DNA of 64,000 nucleotides from REEB76 sp963774895 (GTDB lineage Bacteria > Pseudomonadota > Gammaproteobacteria > Natronospirales > REEB76): NCBI GenBank assembly GCA_963774895.1, contig CAVZGN010000004.1:186001-250000 (forward strand), written 5' to 3'. The notes under the pieces were generated by a model. It was not told where the DNA came from, made no database searches, and saw only the letters and a list, made by a program, of their open reading frames with translations. Within the stretch, counting starts at the first letter, position 1. Each line of letters opens with the position of its first letter. A program made the translations under genes and the position numbers. This document shows positions 44,965 through 53,609 of the stretch, piece after piece.

Positions 44965-45128
44965 AGTGTTACCTTCGATGGATGGAAACTCTGCTTTACA
45001 ACGCTTGTCAAACAACTAGCCCACGACCACGGATAAATGGATACTGCTATAATTTTTATATATTTGCCAATAGCCAGGCGACGTATAAATGCTTTGAAAT
45101 CAGCAACTGGATAAATCGGAGACAATAA

Positions 45129-45566
45129 TTGAAATGCCCTAAATGCAATTCTGACCTGGTACCTACCATTCGGCACAAGATCAAAGTCAACTACTGTCAA
45201 TCCTGTAAAGGCATGTGGCTGGATTGTCAGGAGCTTAATCAACTGGAAGACGAGGCCTTTGACTTCGGCGATGATGCGAAGGGCACCCTGGTCTTCAGCT
45301 CTACACCCACGACCGCCAAATGCCCCGTGTGCGGCGCTTTCCTCAAGAGATTCAAGTACAGGCTCTACGATCTGGAGATGGAGTTTTGCGAGAATAATCA
45401 TGGGTACTGGCTGGAAGAAGACGAAGACACGCGGGTCCTGCAACTGATGAAACAAGAGGAAGCGGATGAAACGCGAAAGCTGCTGGCGGAAGACCAGTGG
45501 ACCCGAACCCTAAATCATATGCGCTCGGGTTCGTTTCTCAGCAAGGTGAAGAATCTGTTCCGTTGA
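45129..45566 (+). CDS. zf-TFIIB-like zinc-ribbon protein
   Basis: 145 residues. A zinc-ribbon module at the N-terminus (MKCPKCNSDLVP..NYCQSCKGMWLD) is repeated in the middle as AKCPVCGAFLKR..EFCENNHGYWLEED. The 'CxxCxxxW' pattern is that of the zf-TFIIB family. The start is TTG 45129, with GGAG nine bases upstream. The rest is charged and helical. Function unknown. Confidence 0.8.
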   Translation: MKCPKCNSDLVPTIRHKIKVNYCQSCKGMWLDCQELNQLEDEAFDFGDDAKGTLVFSSTPTTAKCPVCGAFLKRFKYRLYDLEMEFCENNHGYWLEEDEDTRVLQLMKQEEADETRKLLAEDQWTRTLNHMRSGSFLSKVKNLFR

Positions 45567-45590
45567 CATCGCCGGATGGTGTGGGTTGCT

Positions 45591-46244
45591 TCAGACGACT
45601 GCATAGGCCCGCACCGGAAAACTGCCGAACCCCTTGACCTTAACCGGTACGGCATGGAGAACGACACCGCTATCCGGCAGTTTTTCCAGATTGCACATGT
45701 GCTCGCAGATGGGGATGTCCGCTCTTAATAGGATCGAGTGAACGGGACGTCGAGGGTCCGCGGTGTCGTCGATATTCAGGGAATCGATACCCACGAAGGC
45801 TGCACCCTGCTCCTTCAGCCAACGTGCCGCCGCTTCCGTCAGATAGGGATGGTTCTCAAAATACTGGTCCGTGCGCCAGTGCCTGGCCCAGCCGGTATGC
45901 ACCAGCACTGCCATGCCGCGCATGTCCACGCCCATGAACAACTCCGGGCCGATGTGGCGCTTCGACGGGTCGGCATGGAACACCACGCCATCCAGTTCCG
46001 CCAATGACTCCAGCGGCAGCTCCGAGAGATCCTTGCCGTCTGCATAACGGTGGAAGGGGGAATCCACATAAGTGCCGGTATTGGCGATCATCTCGATCTT
46101 GCCAATCTGGAAGCTGGTGCCGTCCGCGTAATGCGCCTTGGATGCTTCACGCGTCCAATAGTCACAGATCACCGGCGCCGGCAGTCCCTTGTAGGTGATC
46201 ATGCCGTGCTCGACGGTGTGGCTGAGATCGATTATTTCGAGCAT
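45591..46244 (-). CDS. Cyclase-family (kynurenine formamidase-like) metal hydrolase
   Basis: 217 residues. IDLSHTVEHGMITYKG at the N-terminus and NTGTYVDSPFHRYADG at about 56-71 match the cyclase/KFA fold. The consensus metal motif HxGTHxDxPxH reads NxGTYVDSPFH here, so two of the histidine ligands are altered. A second motif GIDSLNIDDT is intact. It lies 19 bases after a PLP decarboxylase gene on the same strand, suggesting linked metabolism of an amino acid derivative. Confidence 0.85.
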   Translation of the reverse strand: MLEIIDLSHTVEHGMITYKGLPAPVICDYWTREASKAHYADGTSFQIGKIEMIANTGTYVDSPFHRYADGKDLSELPLESLAELDGVVFHADPSKRHIGPELFMGVDMRGMAVLVHTGWARHWRTDQYFENHPYLTEAAARWLKEQGAAFVGIDSLNIDDTADPRRPVHSILLRADIPICEHMCNLEKLPDSGVVLHAVPVKVKGFGSFPVRAYAVV

Positions 46245-46263
46245 TCCATCCCTCCGAAGATAT

Positions 46264-47619
46264 TTACTGCTTGCACTGCTTCGCGATGCGCAGCATGGCT
46301 TTCAGCGACTGCTCCACGTCCTCGTCGGTGGTGGCGAAGGAGCACACGCTGATGCGCATGGCGGTCTTGCCCTGCCACACCGTGCCGCCGCACCAGCAGG
46401 TGCCGTCTTGCTGGATTTCAGCAATCACCCGGTTGGTCATGGCTGGATCGCCGAAACTTACCAATACCTGGTTCAGCACCACGTCATTGAGTATTTCGTA
46501 ACCGGCAGCTTTCAGGCCTTCGGCAAAGCGCCGCGCCTGGCGGCAGTTGCGTTGGATCATCTCCGCAAGGCCCGCGCGTCCCAGTGTGTGCAATGCGGCC
46601 CACACTTCCACGCCGCGCGCGCGGCGCGACAGCTCCGGCACAAAGTCCGAAGGATTGCGATATGAACTGTCAGTTGGCAGATATTCGGCGGTGATGGCCA
46701 TGGCGGCGCGCAGCGCATCCGGGTTGCGGACGATCGCAATGCCGTTGTCGTAGGGTACGTTCAGCCATTTGTGGAAATCTGTGGCCCAGGAATCCGCATT
46801 CGCCATGCCCGCGGTGGCTTTGGCCATGGATGGCATTGCCATAGTCCACAAACCAAAGGCGCCGTCCACGTGCACCCAGGCGCCGCTGCGGTGCGCGACC
46901 TCACAGATTTCCCCCACCGGATCGATGGCACCGGTGTTCACGTTGCCGGCCTGGGTACATACGATGGTGGGGCCTGAAATGCGCGGCAGTGCATCGGCGC
47001 GCATACGGCCCTGGGAATCCACCGGTACTTTCACGATCCTGTCGCGTCCGAGCCCCAGTAACCCCACTGACTTGGTCAGTGTGGGATGGGCTTCGGCGCC
47101 GGCAATCACCGTGATGCTCGGCGCACCGATCAGGCCGTCGCTCTCTACGTTCCAGCCGGCGTGTTCCAGCACTACGTGCCGCGCCGCCGCCAGTGCACAG
47201 AAATTCGCCACCGTCGCGCCGGTGACAAACCCGGCGCCGCATTCCGGCGGCAAGTGCAGCAGATCCAGCAGCCAGCGCAGCGCCATCTGTTCCACATAGG
47301 CCGTGCCGGGAGTGACATTGTATAGGGCTGAGTTCTGGTCCCAGGCGCCGGCCAGCCAGTTGGCAGCCAGGGTCACCGGCAGCGAGCCGCCGATCACGAA
47401 ACCGAAGAAGCGCCGTCCGCTGATGGCCATGGTTGCAGGCGAACAGACGTCATCCAGCAGTTTCAGCACGGCTTCGGGTTTATTGTGCTTTTCGGGCAGC
47501 GGCTGATCCAGCACCGACAATTTCGCCACCGCTTCAGGCGAAGGCGTTACAGGCCGGGAATCGAGTGTTTCAAGATAACTGATGGCGCGCAGCGCGGCAT
47601 CTTCCAGAAGCTTCCTCAT
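46264..47619 (-). CDS. PLP-dependent amino-acid decarboxylase (group II-like)
   Basis: 451 residues of fold-type I. The PLP pocket is GFVTGATVANFCALAAAR, GAEAHPTLTKSVGLLGLG, WVHVDGAFGLW (Asp binding PLP) and the Schiff-base lysine in DSWATDFHKWLNVPYD. It resembles aromatic amino acid/glutamate decarboxylases. Substrate unknown. ATG at 47619. The cyclase gene follows closely, forming a two-gene unit. Confidence 0.9.
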   Translation of the reverse strand: MRKLLEDAALRAISYLETLDSRPVTPSPEAVAKLSVLDQPLPEKHNKPEAVLKLLDDVCSPATMAISGRRFFGFVIGGSLPVTLAANWLAGAWDQNSALYNVTPGTAYVEQMALRWLLDLLHLPPECGAGFVTGATVANFCALAAARHVVLEHAGWNVESDGLIGAPSITVIAGAEAHPTLTKSVGLLGLGRDRIVKVPVDSQGRMRADALPRISGPTIVCTQAGNVNTGAIDPVGEICEVAHRSGAWVHVDGAFGLWTMAMPSMAKATAGMANADSWATDFHKWLNVPYDNGIAIVRNPDALRAAMAITAEYLPTDSSYRNPSDFVPELSRRARGVEVWAALHTLGRAGLAEMIQRNCRQARRFAEGLKAAGYEILNDVVLNQVLVSFGDPAMTNRVIAEIQQDGTCWCGGTVWQGKTAMRISVCSFATTDEDVEQSLKAMLRIAKQCKQ

Positions 47620-47705
47620 TCAGCTCTCCTTGATGAATGTTAATTCTTAGGCATCGCAGACGATTTCAGTGTGCACCACACTCAATGCAAATATTCCTCC
47701 GTATA

Positions 47706-48545
47706 TTAATTCTTGACTGCAGTGGTTTTAGCGGCTTTAACCGCGTACATGGCCAGATCCGCCCTATTCAAGGCATCCGATGTGGATTCCGGCGGGTATT
47801 CAAATGTCACGCATCCAATGCTTGCGGAGGTTGCTAATCCGGCATCCTTCATCAGGCGTGTGATCTTGACGGACAATTGCTTGCATACAATGGAACAATC
47901 CGCATTTTTCGTATTTGGCATGAGAATGGCGAATTCGTCGCCGCCGATGCGGGCAATCGAATCAGACATGCGGGTATGATTCCGCAGGACATCGGCGATA
48001 AGACCAAGTGCCATATCGCCAACGCGATGGCCTCTGGAATCGTTCAATTCCTTAAATCCGTCCAAGTCGATGGCCACCAATGAAAATACGCCACCGTAGC
48101 GTTTCTGCCTTGCAATCTCCAAATCAGTGATGGTCTCGAAACCACGGCGATTGTGTAATTCAGTCAGTGCGTCATGAGTGGCCTGCCGTAGTGCCTCTAG
48201 ATGGTTCACCCGGGTGGTTCTCGCCAGAACTACAACCAGTATGAATCCCGCGATACCGATGGAGCCGTCGATGATTTTTGCGACAGGTGGTGAATGGTAC
48301 GAAATCAGCGCAATAATCTCACCGATTGATGCAAGAACGAATCCAACGATTACCCAGGCCACTCGATCAGAATGGATGGCAAGCGCCGTTAATGGGAAAA
48401 CATACAGAACCCGCAATCGGACATCGAGGCCAATTTGTATGTCCAACACAAATATCGTGAAAATCCAAATCAAGCTGGCGATCAGAATACCGCGATTTGA
48501 CGTAGTACTCGGAGTTACCAGGCGATTGATGAATGCGCTAATCAT
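47706..48545 (-). CDS. Diguanylate cyclase (GGDEF) with membrane N-terminus
   Basis: 279 residues. Three or four hydrophobic helices lie in residues 18-108, followed by a coiled linker and a GGDEF domain. The active site GGDEF is at 201-205, and the inhibitory I-site RxxD is RMSD (192-195), so it is probably an active, product-inhibited enzyme making c-di-GMP from two GTP. It is just downstream of the GGDEF-EAL gene on the same strand (39 bases), a possible pair for turnover. Confidence 0.93.
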   Translation of the reverse strand: MISAFINRLVTPSTTSNRGILIASLIWIFTIFVLDIQIGLDVRLRVLYVFPLTALAIHSDRVAWVIVGFVLASIGEIIALISYHSPPVAKIIDGSIGIAGFILVVVLARTTRVNHLEALRQATHDALTELHNRRGFETITDLEIARQKRYGGVFSLVAIDLDGFKELNDSRGHRVGDMALGLIADVLRNHTRMSDSIARIGGDEFAILMPNTKNADCSIVCKQLSVKITRLMKDAGLATSASIGCVTFEYPPESTSDALNRADLAMYAVKAAKTTAVKN

Positions 48546-48584
48546 GTATCGATTTGTTGGCTGTTATGTGCCTTTACTTAGATC

Positions 48585-50777
48585 TCATTTGCCGTAGTGT
48601 CTGGCAAGTTCAGGGCTGAGCGGCCGACTGTACAGATATCCTTGGACTTCATCACATCCAGCAGCACGCAAGAATTCAAGCTGGCTTTCTGTTTCCACGC
48701 CCTCGGCGATTACACGCAGTTGCAGGTTTTTAGACAAACCGATTATCGCGTTGCAGATCATCGCGTTATGCGCTGATTCAACCACGTTGGCTATGATCGA
48801 GCTATCTATTTTTAGTTTGTGTACGTGAAACCGACTCAGGTACCCCAGCGAGGAATAACCCGTACCGAAATCATCAATCGCAACGGTTACACCGAGATCA
48901 ACCAGCTGCTTGATGACTTCAGCCACGGTAAACGCATTGGTCATGGCTGCTGATTCTGTAATTTCTATTTCAAGTGCATCTCCCGGTAGTCTGGCATGGT
49001 TGAGTGCCAGCGTTATATGCTTCACCAGATTACTGTCACGAAAGTGCAATGCGGAGATGTTCACCGCCACGCGTGCATTGCTGAAAAGCCCTGCTCTTCG
49101 CCATTCCCGCATTTGATGACAGGCCGTCTCGAGAACCCAACGGTCCAGCATCGTGATTAAACCACCTTCTTCCGCAATCGGGATCATGCGCGAAGGTGTT
49201 ATGATGCCCTGTGTCGGGTGATTCCAACGCACCAGAGCTTCCAGGCCTACCGTCACACCGCTCACAAGATTCATCTGCGGTTGATATTCCAGGAACAATT
49301 CGTCGTTGGCAATGGCTTTCGGCAAAGAGCTTTCTATAGCAATATGATCGGTGATGGGTTTTGACAGATGCTCGTTGTAAACTTGCACCATGATTGTCTG
49401 GTCGCCTTTTGCAACGCGACATGCGATTCCGGAAGCACGCATGAGGCTCGCAAAGTCGGTCCCGTGTTCTGGCAGGAAGGATATTCCGATAGTTGCACCG
49501 ACGGTCAATGGCTTGCCTTCCAGGTATATCGGCCGTTCCAATAGTTTGATGATCTGGCGGGCAAAGGTTTCTGCGGCGTCTTGATCGACGAGACGTGGTG
49601 ACAAAATAACGAACTCATCAGAACTGGCACGGGTGATCAGATCGCCGGTAAAAATACCATCACGCAGGCGCTTGGCCGTTTCGATTAATACCTTATCGCC
49701 GATGGCGAAACCGTAGATTTCGTTGATATGACTGAATCGATTGAGATCGATGGAAAATACCGCCATACGCTGATTGGCGCTATGCGTACGGGTGATCAAA
49801 TCATCAGCTTGTTGTGAAAAAGTAGCGCGGTTTGGCAACCCGACTAACGAATCTGTGCGGGCGGCTATTTGCAGCAAAAGGTTTCTTTCAGTAACTTCGC
49901 GGTATAGCCGGAATACATCCCACATCAGCATCACGAGTACAGCCGATGATGCAACGATCGCTGCCAACCATGAGCCATACCAGCCTATCGTATAGCGCTC
50001 ACCGGCTGTCGCGTTGAATAAGATGCTGATTACCGATGCCAGCAACGATACTTCAATCCAGATGAATAATGGACGACTCAATCGGGTTATCTTCATGAAA
50101 CCGACCAGTGCGATGCCGTTGACAAGCAACACCAGAATCAATACCGGATCTGTGATGGAAGGCACACCATTTATAGCCGCAAACGGTCGGGGAATATGTG
50201 AAAAATAATCCAATGATGCCAGCCAAGTAGCTGCGCACGCGATTACTACGGGCAGTATAAAAAATGAACCCGCGGCGCCGGGAATTGCTTGCCAGACGGC
50301 TTCGCTTTCGCTCTCTCCGCGCCACTTCAGTGCCGCAACCATGAGACACATCGGAAAACCAAGATTCGATAATATCCAGAGCCAGGCAGAGGCTTGTGGC
50401 GATATGGCTAATAGCCCGGACGGAATGATTGTATGGGTGATGATCACGGTATGCAGCAGGACCATGGTCGCGATAAAGGCGTATCCGGATGTCAGCCAGC
50501 CAAGATAGGAAGCCCGTACGGTCTGGAACTGCACGGCAAGCAAATAGGCCGTGAGGCCCTGGCTCATGAAAGTCACGGCGATCATGAATGGAGCCAGTGA
50601 TTGAGGCAGTGATAGCTGTTTGCTGGTGATCGGCAGCAACACCAGGAAGCAACCGATCATGAGGACGCTTATCACGCCGGCTATGATGCGATGCGTGCTA
50701 ACGCTCTTTTGGACAGGCGCAGGACTGTTCATGAAAACATGCCTTATCGCCTTAGATAACCCAGGACTATGCGGCAT
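48585..50777 (-). CDS. Membrane GGDEF-EAL protein, probable c-di-GMP phosphodiesterase
   Basis: 730 residues. Residues ~28-290 hold about eight helices (MASE4-like sensor region). The GGDEF domain is degenerate: SSDEF at 385-389 replaces GGDEF, so it likely cannot synthesise c-di-GMP. The EAL domain looks intact: GLEALVRWNH (EAL 513-515), VNISALHF, EIEITES, DDFGTGYSSLGYL, LKIDSSI and AEGVETESQ. It probably degrades c-di-GMP, with the GGDEF domain maybe sensing GTP. The start may be at the internal Met16 (MNSPAPVQK). Confidence 0.93.
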   Translation of the reverse strand: MPHSPGLSKAIRHVFMNSPAPVQKSVSTHRIIAGVISVLMIGCFLVLLPITSKQLSLPQSLAPFMIAVTFMSQGLTAYLLAVQFQTVRASYLGWLTSGYAFIATMVLLHTVIITHTIIPSGLLAISPQASAWLWILSNLGFPMCLMVAALKWRGESESEAVWQAIPGAAGSFFILPVVIACAATWLASLDYFSHIPRPFAAINGVPSITDPVLILVLLVNGIALVGFMKITRLSRPLFIWIEVSLLASVISILFNATAGERYTIGWYGSWLAAIVASSAVLVMLMWDVFRLYREVTERNLLLQIAARTDSLVGLPNRATFSQQADDLITRTHSANQRMAVFSIDLNRFSHINEIYGFAIGDKVLIETAKRLRDGIFTGDLITRASSDEFVILSPRLVDQDAAETFARQIIKLLERPIYLEGKPLTVGATIGISFLPEHGTDFASLMRASGIACRVAKGDQTIMVQVYNEHLSKPITDHIAIESSLPKAIANDELFLEYQPQMNLVSGVTVGLEALVRWNHPTQGIITPSRMIPIAEEGGLITMLDRWVLETACHQMREWRRAGLFSNARVAVNISALHFRDSNLVKHITLALNHARLPGDALEIEITESAAMTNAFTVAEVIKQLVDLGVTVAIDDFGTGYSSLGYLSRFHVHKLKIDSSIIANVVESAHNAMICNAIIGLSKNLQLRVIAEGVETESQLEFLRAAGCDEVQGYLYSRPLSPELARHYGK

Positions 50778-50920
50778 CCGTTCATGCAGTTTTGCTTACT
50801 TAATTGCTTCTCCCTGAGGCACTATCATTACATGATTCCTCTGTGGCGAATCAACAGGCCATATGAAAAATCAAAGCCTATAGCAACTGCGCCATACGCC
50901 GACGCTTTAGTACTGCCGGC

Positions 50921-51286
50921 TTAAATCCACACGTCGTTCTGGGCGGTGCGTTCACCGCCCCGATCCCCGGTATTCAACACCCCGCGGGGCTCGATCAGCA
51001 GCATTTTGACTTCGTCGGCGGCATACGGCTTGTGCTCTATGCCTTTGGGTACCACGTACATCTCGCCCGCCCCGATGTCCACGTGGCCGTTCCGGAAATC
51101 GATGCGCAGTCTGCCTTCCAGCACGATAAAGGTCTCATCGGTATCTTTGTGATCGTGCCAGATGAATTCACCCTTAAGCTTCACGACTTTGAACTGATAA
51201 TCGTTCATCTCGGCGATGACTTTAGGCGCCCAGTGGTCGTTGAACAGGCCCAGCTTCTGTTCGAAATTTACGGCGTTGTAATTCAT
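50921..51286 (-). CDS. Cupin-domain protein
   Basis: 121 residues, a single cupin barrel. The metal motif FIWHDHKDTDETFIVLEGRLRI carries the first HxH..E and GEMYVVPKGIEHKP the final His. Such proteins may be dioxygenases or sensors; substrate unknown. ATG 51286. It is followed on the same strand, in order of reading, by no close partner; the SRPBCC gene precedes by 50 bases. Confidence 0.87.
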   Translation of the reverse strand: MNYNAVNFEQKLGLFNDHWAPKVIAEMNDYQFKVVKLKGEFIWHDHKDTDETFIVLEGRLRIDFRNGHVDIGAGEMYVVPKGIEHKPYAADEVKMLLIEPRGVLNTGDRGGERTAQNDVWI

Positions 51287-51336
51287 AGGCTTGACTCCGG
51301 AATGCTAAAACGTGATCTGTTCCCTTTTCCCTCTGC

Positions 51337-51942
51337 TTAGGGCGAGGTTTTATTGTTTTTTGATCGGGCACTGAAATATTTCTGCATGGGTTGCCAATAC
51401 CGGTAATACCAGTTGGTGTTTACCGTCGTAGTCTCCGTCGTAACCTCGGAGGTATTCGGGTCGGTGGTTCCGAAATCCGGGACATTCACTTGCACCAGTT
51501 GTATCTCGGCGCCGGCAAACGTCTTCCTGAAGGTCAGTATCAGCACAGATTCCAGGTTAGGCTTTTCCGCAGGCTTCACGCCTTCATCCCAGGCATTGGC
51601 TTTCCAGGTCATGACGATCTCACGATCCGGGATGAGTCTTAGAATCCTGCCGCCGATAAGGTACTTCAACTTGCCGTCGGTTCCAGGCACGCCGAAGCCG
51701 CGCAGTTCATCGCCTTCCTGTCCGATTGCCACATCCGACCTGCTGGCCGGCCGATAGTAAGTGGCGGGATAACCGGTCATCGCAGCATGCTCCGCGGAAG
51801 AGAGGTAAGCGTTGTATAAGATGGCCGGCGAAAGTCCGGGGAACTCTGCGGTCTGGATGACGTTGCCCGCTGATGCAGCCCCGCTCCAGGCGGCTGCGAA
51901 CAAGGCGATGCCAGCTATGAAAAACAAATACACTGCTTTCAT
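51337..51942 (-). CDS. Secreted SRPBCC (START-like) domain protein
   Basis: 201 residues. The signal peptide (VYLFFIAGIALFAAAWSGAASA) is followed by an SRPBCC/AHSA1-like lipid-binding fold: SPAILYNAYLSSAEHAAMTG, IPDREIVMTWKANAWDEG and AGAEIQLVQVNVPDFG. Secretion to the periplasm with this fold is uncommon but known. It would bind a hydrophobic ligand. Upstream of the cupin gene on the same strand. Confidence 0.8.
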   Translation of the reverse strand: MKAVYLFFIAGIALFAAAWSGAASAGNVIQTAEFPGLSPAILYNAYLSSAEHAAMTGYPATYYRPASRSDVAIGQEGDELRGFGVPGTDGKLKYLIGGRILRLIPDREIVMTWKANAWDEGVKPAEKPNLESVLILTFRKTFAGAEIQLVQVNVPDFGTTDPNTSEVTTETTTVNTNWYYRYWQPMQKYFSARSKNNKTSP

Positions 51943-51976
51943 GATTAATTCCTCATTGCTGATATTCGCACTATAT

Positions 51977-52249
51977 TTATAGCCGGGGTGCGATCGCCTG
52001 TATCGTTTCGGCCGATGTCATGACCGGCACGATCTCGAAATTGATCAGATCTTTCCATCGGTCGATCCATTCCTCGAGCAGTCTTTCGTGATCGGTCTTC
52101 ATCAACTGGAAGCACCGGGTCATTTCCGGATCAACCCAACTGGAAATATATTCCAGGCCATCCGGCAGCAGGCGGCCCCGGTCTCTGGCCCGGCGATAAA
52201 TCTCGATTGCACCCGGTGTCTTAAAATGTTCGATGACCATATACAGCAT
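51977..52249 (-). CDS. DUF3303-domain protein
   Basis: 90 residues. MLYMVIEHFKTPGAIEIYRRARDRGRLLPDGLEY, then WVDPEMTRCFQLMKTDHERL and the FEIVPVMTSAETI end match DUF3303, a small alpha/beta fold of unknown role. ATG 52249 has AAGGA seven bases upstream; the frame is open 11 codons before that. It heads the SRPBCC and cupin genes on the same strand, 34 bases before the former. Confidence 0.85.
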   Translation of the reverse strand: MLYMVIEHFKTPGAIEIYRRARDRGRLLPDGLEYISSWVDPEMTRCFQLMKTDHERLLEEWIDRWKDLINFEIVPVMTSAETIQAIAPRL

Positions 52250-52435
52250 ATGTTTTCCTTGGCAGTCCGCCGTTTCATGCACCTTAGGCAGTGCTGCTCC
52301 AGTCGAGTCAGTATCATAGTCTACTGCGTATTATCCCGCTGATACCTTGCAAGTGCGGGTGCTAACGACCCGATGCAGCCATGCTGCATAAAGGGTTATC
52401 ATCATTTAATCTCAATTCGCCATTGGGTCCTTGCC

Positions 52436-52819
52436 ATGAATCAAGGCGCCAACTGTACCGATAAAGATCTGCTCCGCTCGCGCTGGGCTATATGGCTGCT
52501 TTGGGTGGGGCCGTGGGTATTGATTATCGGCAGCAGCGGGACCAGCAATCTTATGCATACGATTGTCTGGACGTCTGCCTTCACGGTCGGCGGCGCCGCC
52601 TGCTTGGTCAATGCCCGCCGATGTGGCCGTTTGCACTGTTTCTATACGGGCCCGCTTTACCTGCTAGCAGCACTCACCTCGCTGCTTTACGGTTTAGGCA
52701 TCCTTCCATTAGGACCACACGGTTGGAATTGGATTGTCGGTGTCGCGGCTGCGCTAAGCTTATTAGCGTGTTGCGGATTGGAACAACTATTCGGTAAATA
52801 TAGAAAAACCGGCACGTGA
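52436..52819 (+). CDS. Small integral membrane protein, paralog of the one at 20,245
   Basis: 127 residues with three or four helices (WAIWLLWVGPWVLIIGSS, AAC...C, YTGPLYLLAALTSLLYGLGILPL, WIVGVAAALSLLACCGLEQL). It shares the arginine/cysteine loop (RRCGRLHCFYTGP), the GPHGWNWI motif and the C-terminal FGKY with the protein at 20245-20622. Family unrecognised. ATG 52436 used; the frame opens 21 codons earlier. Confidence 0.7.
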   Translation: MNQGANCTDKDLLRSRWAIWLLWVGPWVLIIGSSGTSNLMHTIVWTSAFTVGGAACLVNARRCGRLHCFYTGPLYLLAALTSLLYGLGILPLGPHGWNWIVGVAAALSLLACCGLEQLFGKYRKTGT

Positions 52820-52949
52820 AGGACCATTTTGCTTACGACCCATAGCGGTCGTTTATCTTCACTGAGTCATAAATCAGCGTATGCTTAACGTGGGATACTA
52901 ATCTCAATCTAGTGACTTGTATCAACATAACTAAATCAGGAAGTGACAT

Positions 52950-53135
52950 ATGAAACCATTCACCACAATTGGTGCCGTCGTCTTTGCCTTGGTGGCAATT
53001 GCACATCTATTGAGGTTGATCTTTAATTGGGTAGTCACCATTGATGGAATCACAGTTCCTTACTGGGTTAGCATCCTTGGTCTGTTAATTCCAGCGATCC
53101 TTGCTGTCATGCTCTTCCGTGAAGCTCAGCGGTAA
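52950..53135 (+). CDS. 61-residue two-helix membrane protein
   Basis: MKPFTTIGAVVFALVAIAHL is the first helix and PYWVSILGLLIPAILAVMLF the second, with a short loop between. AGGAAG lies 7 bases before ATG 52950. This type of small protein is, as I recall, frequently encoded on integron cassettes; function unknown. A candidate attC site is 400 bases away but in the opposite orientation. Confidence 0.75.
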   Translation: MKPFTTIGAVVFALVAIAHLLRLIFNWVVTIDGITVPYWVSILGLLIPAILAVMLFREAQR

Positions 53136-53177
53136 CTCGACAGAAATGCATACGACCCCCTAATCAAAAACCAGCAC

Positions 53178-53507
53178 TTATAGTGGGCGATCGACGAGCA
53201 CAAACACACAACCCGTTTCAGAATGAACGTCGGAATGTACAGACCCTGCACTAGCCACACTCGCCCATCCCGAACTTAGACGTTGGCCTGCCACTATGAG
53301 TTCGCCTTCAAGAACATATATGAACTCCGGGCATTCATGCTTATGGAGCGGAAGTCGCGCACCGGGCTCGAATCGGAGAATCTGCATCTCCAAGCCATCA
53401 GTAACTGCAACGTCTTTGACAAACACCCCAGCCGCCAATATCGATGGCCTAGAGGGTAGATCGTCGCACCGCACGCATAGTAGTCCGACATGAGCAAGCT
53501 TATTCAT
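53178..53507 (-). CDS. Cupin-domain protein (ChrR-like barrel)
   Basis: 109 residues. LEMQILRFEPGARLPLHKHECPEFIYVLEGELIVAG is the cupin motif 1 (HxH..E) and the second half SVHSDVHSETGCVFVLV motif 2. It starts at ATG 53507, about 20 bases after the attC-like site on the same strand, as a cassette gene would. Substrate unknown. Confidence 0.8.
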   Translation of the reverse strand: MNKLAHVGLLCVRCDDLPSRPSILAAGVFVKDVAVTDGLEMQILRFEPGARLPLHKHECPEFIYVLEGELIVAGQRLSSGWASVASAGSVHSDVHSETGCVFVLVDRPL

Positions 53508-53526
53508 TTCGTTTTCCTAGTTGAGC

Positions 53527-53588
53527 GCTAACGTATTATTGCTCAGCAGCGCCACCGAAGGTGGCGTCAGATGTAGGACATTGTTAGC
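53527..53588 (-). mobile_element. attC-like site
   Basis: On the minus strand the 62-bp site begins GCTAACAATG and ends ATACGTTAGC. A hairpin GACGCCACC-TTC-GGTGGCG lies at the centre, and TGAC and CTGCTGAG boxes flank it. The outer GCTAAC/GTTAGC, the AAC-AATG spacer and the central stem copy the plan of integron attC sites, although two inner box pairs are mismatched. It lies 21 bases past the stop of the TPR gene (53610), as at a cassette end. Confidence 0.55.
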
Positions 53589-53609
53589 CGAGCCATGAAG
53601 CTTAGCGGT

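Noticed and set aside
53100..53180. Second attC site after the two-helix protein gene
   Set aside because: No AAC...GTT ends with central stem; only the 53527 site has the full plan.
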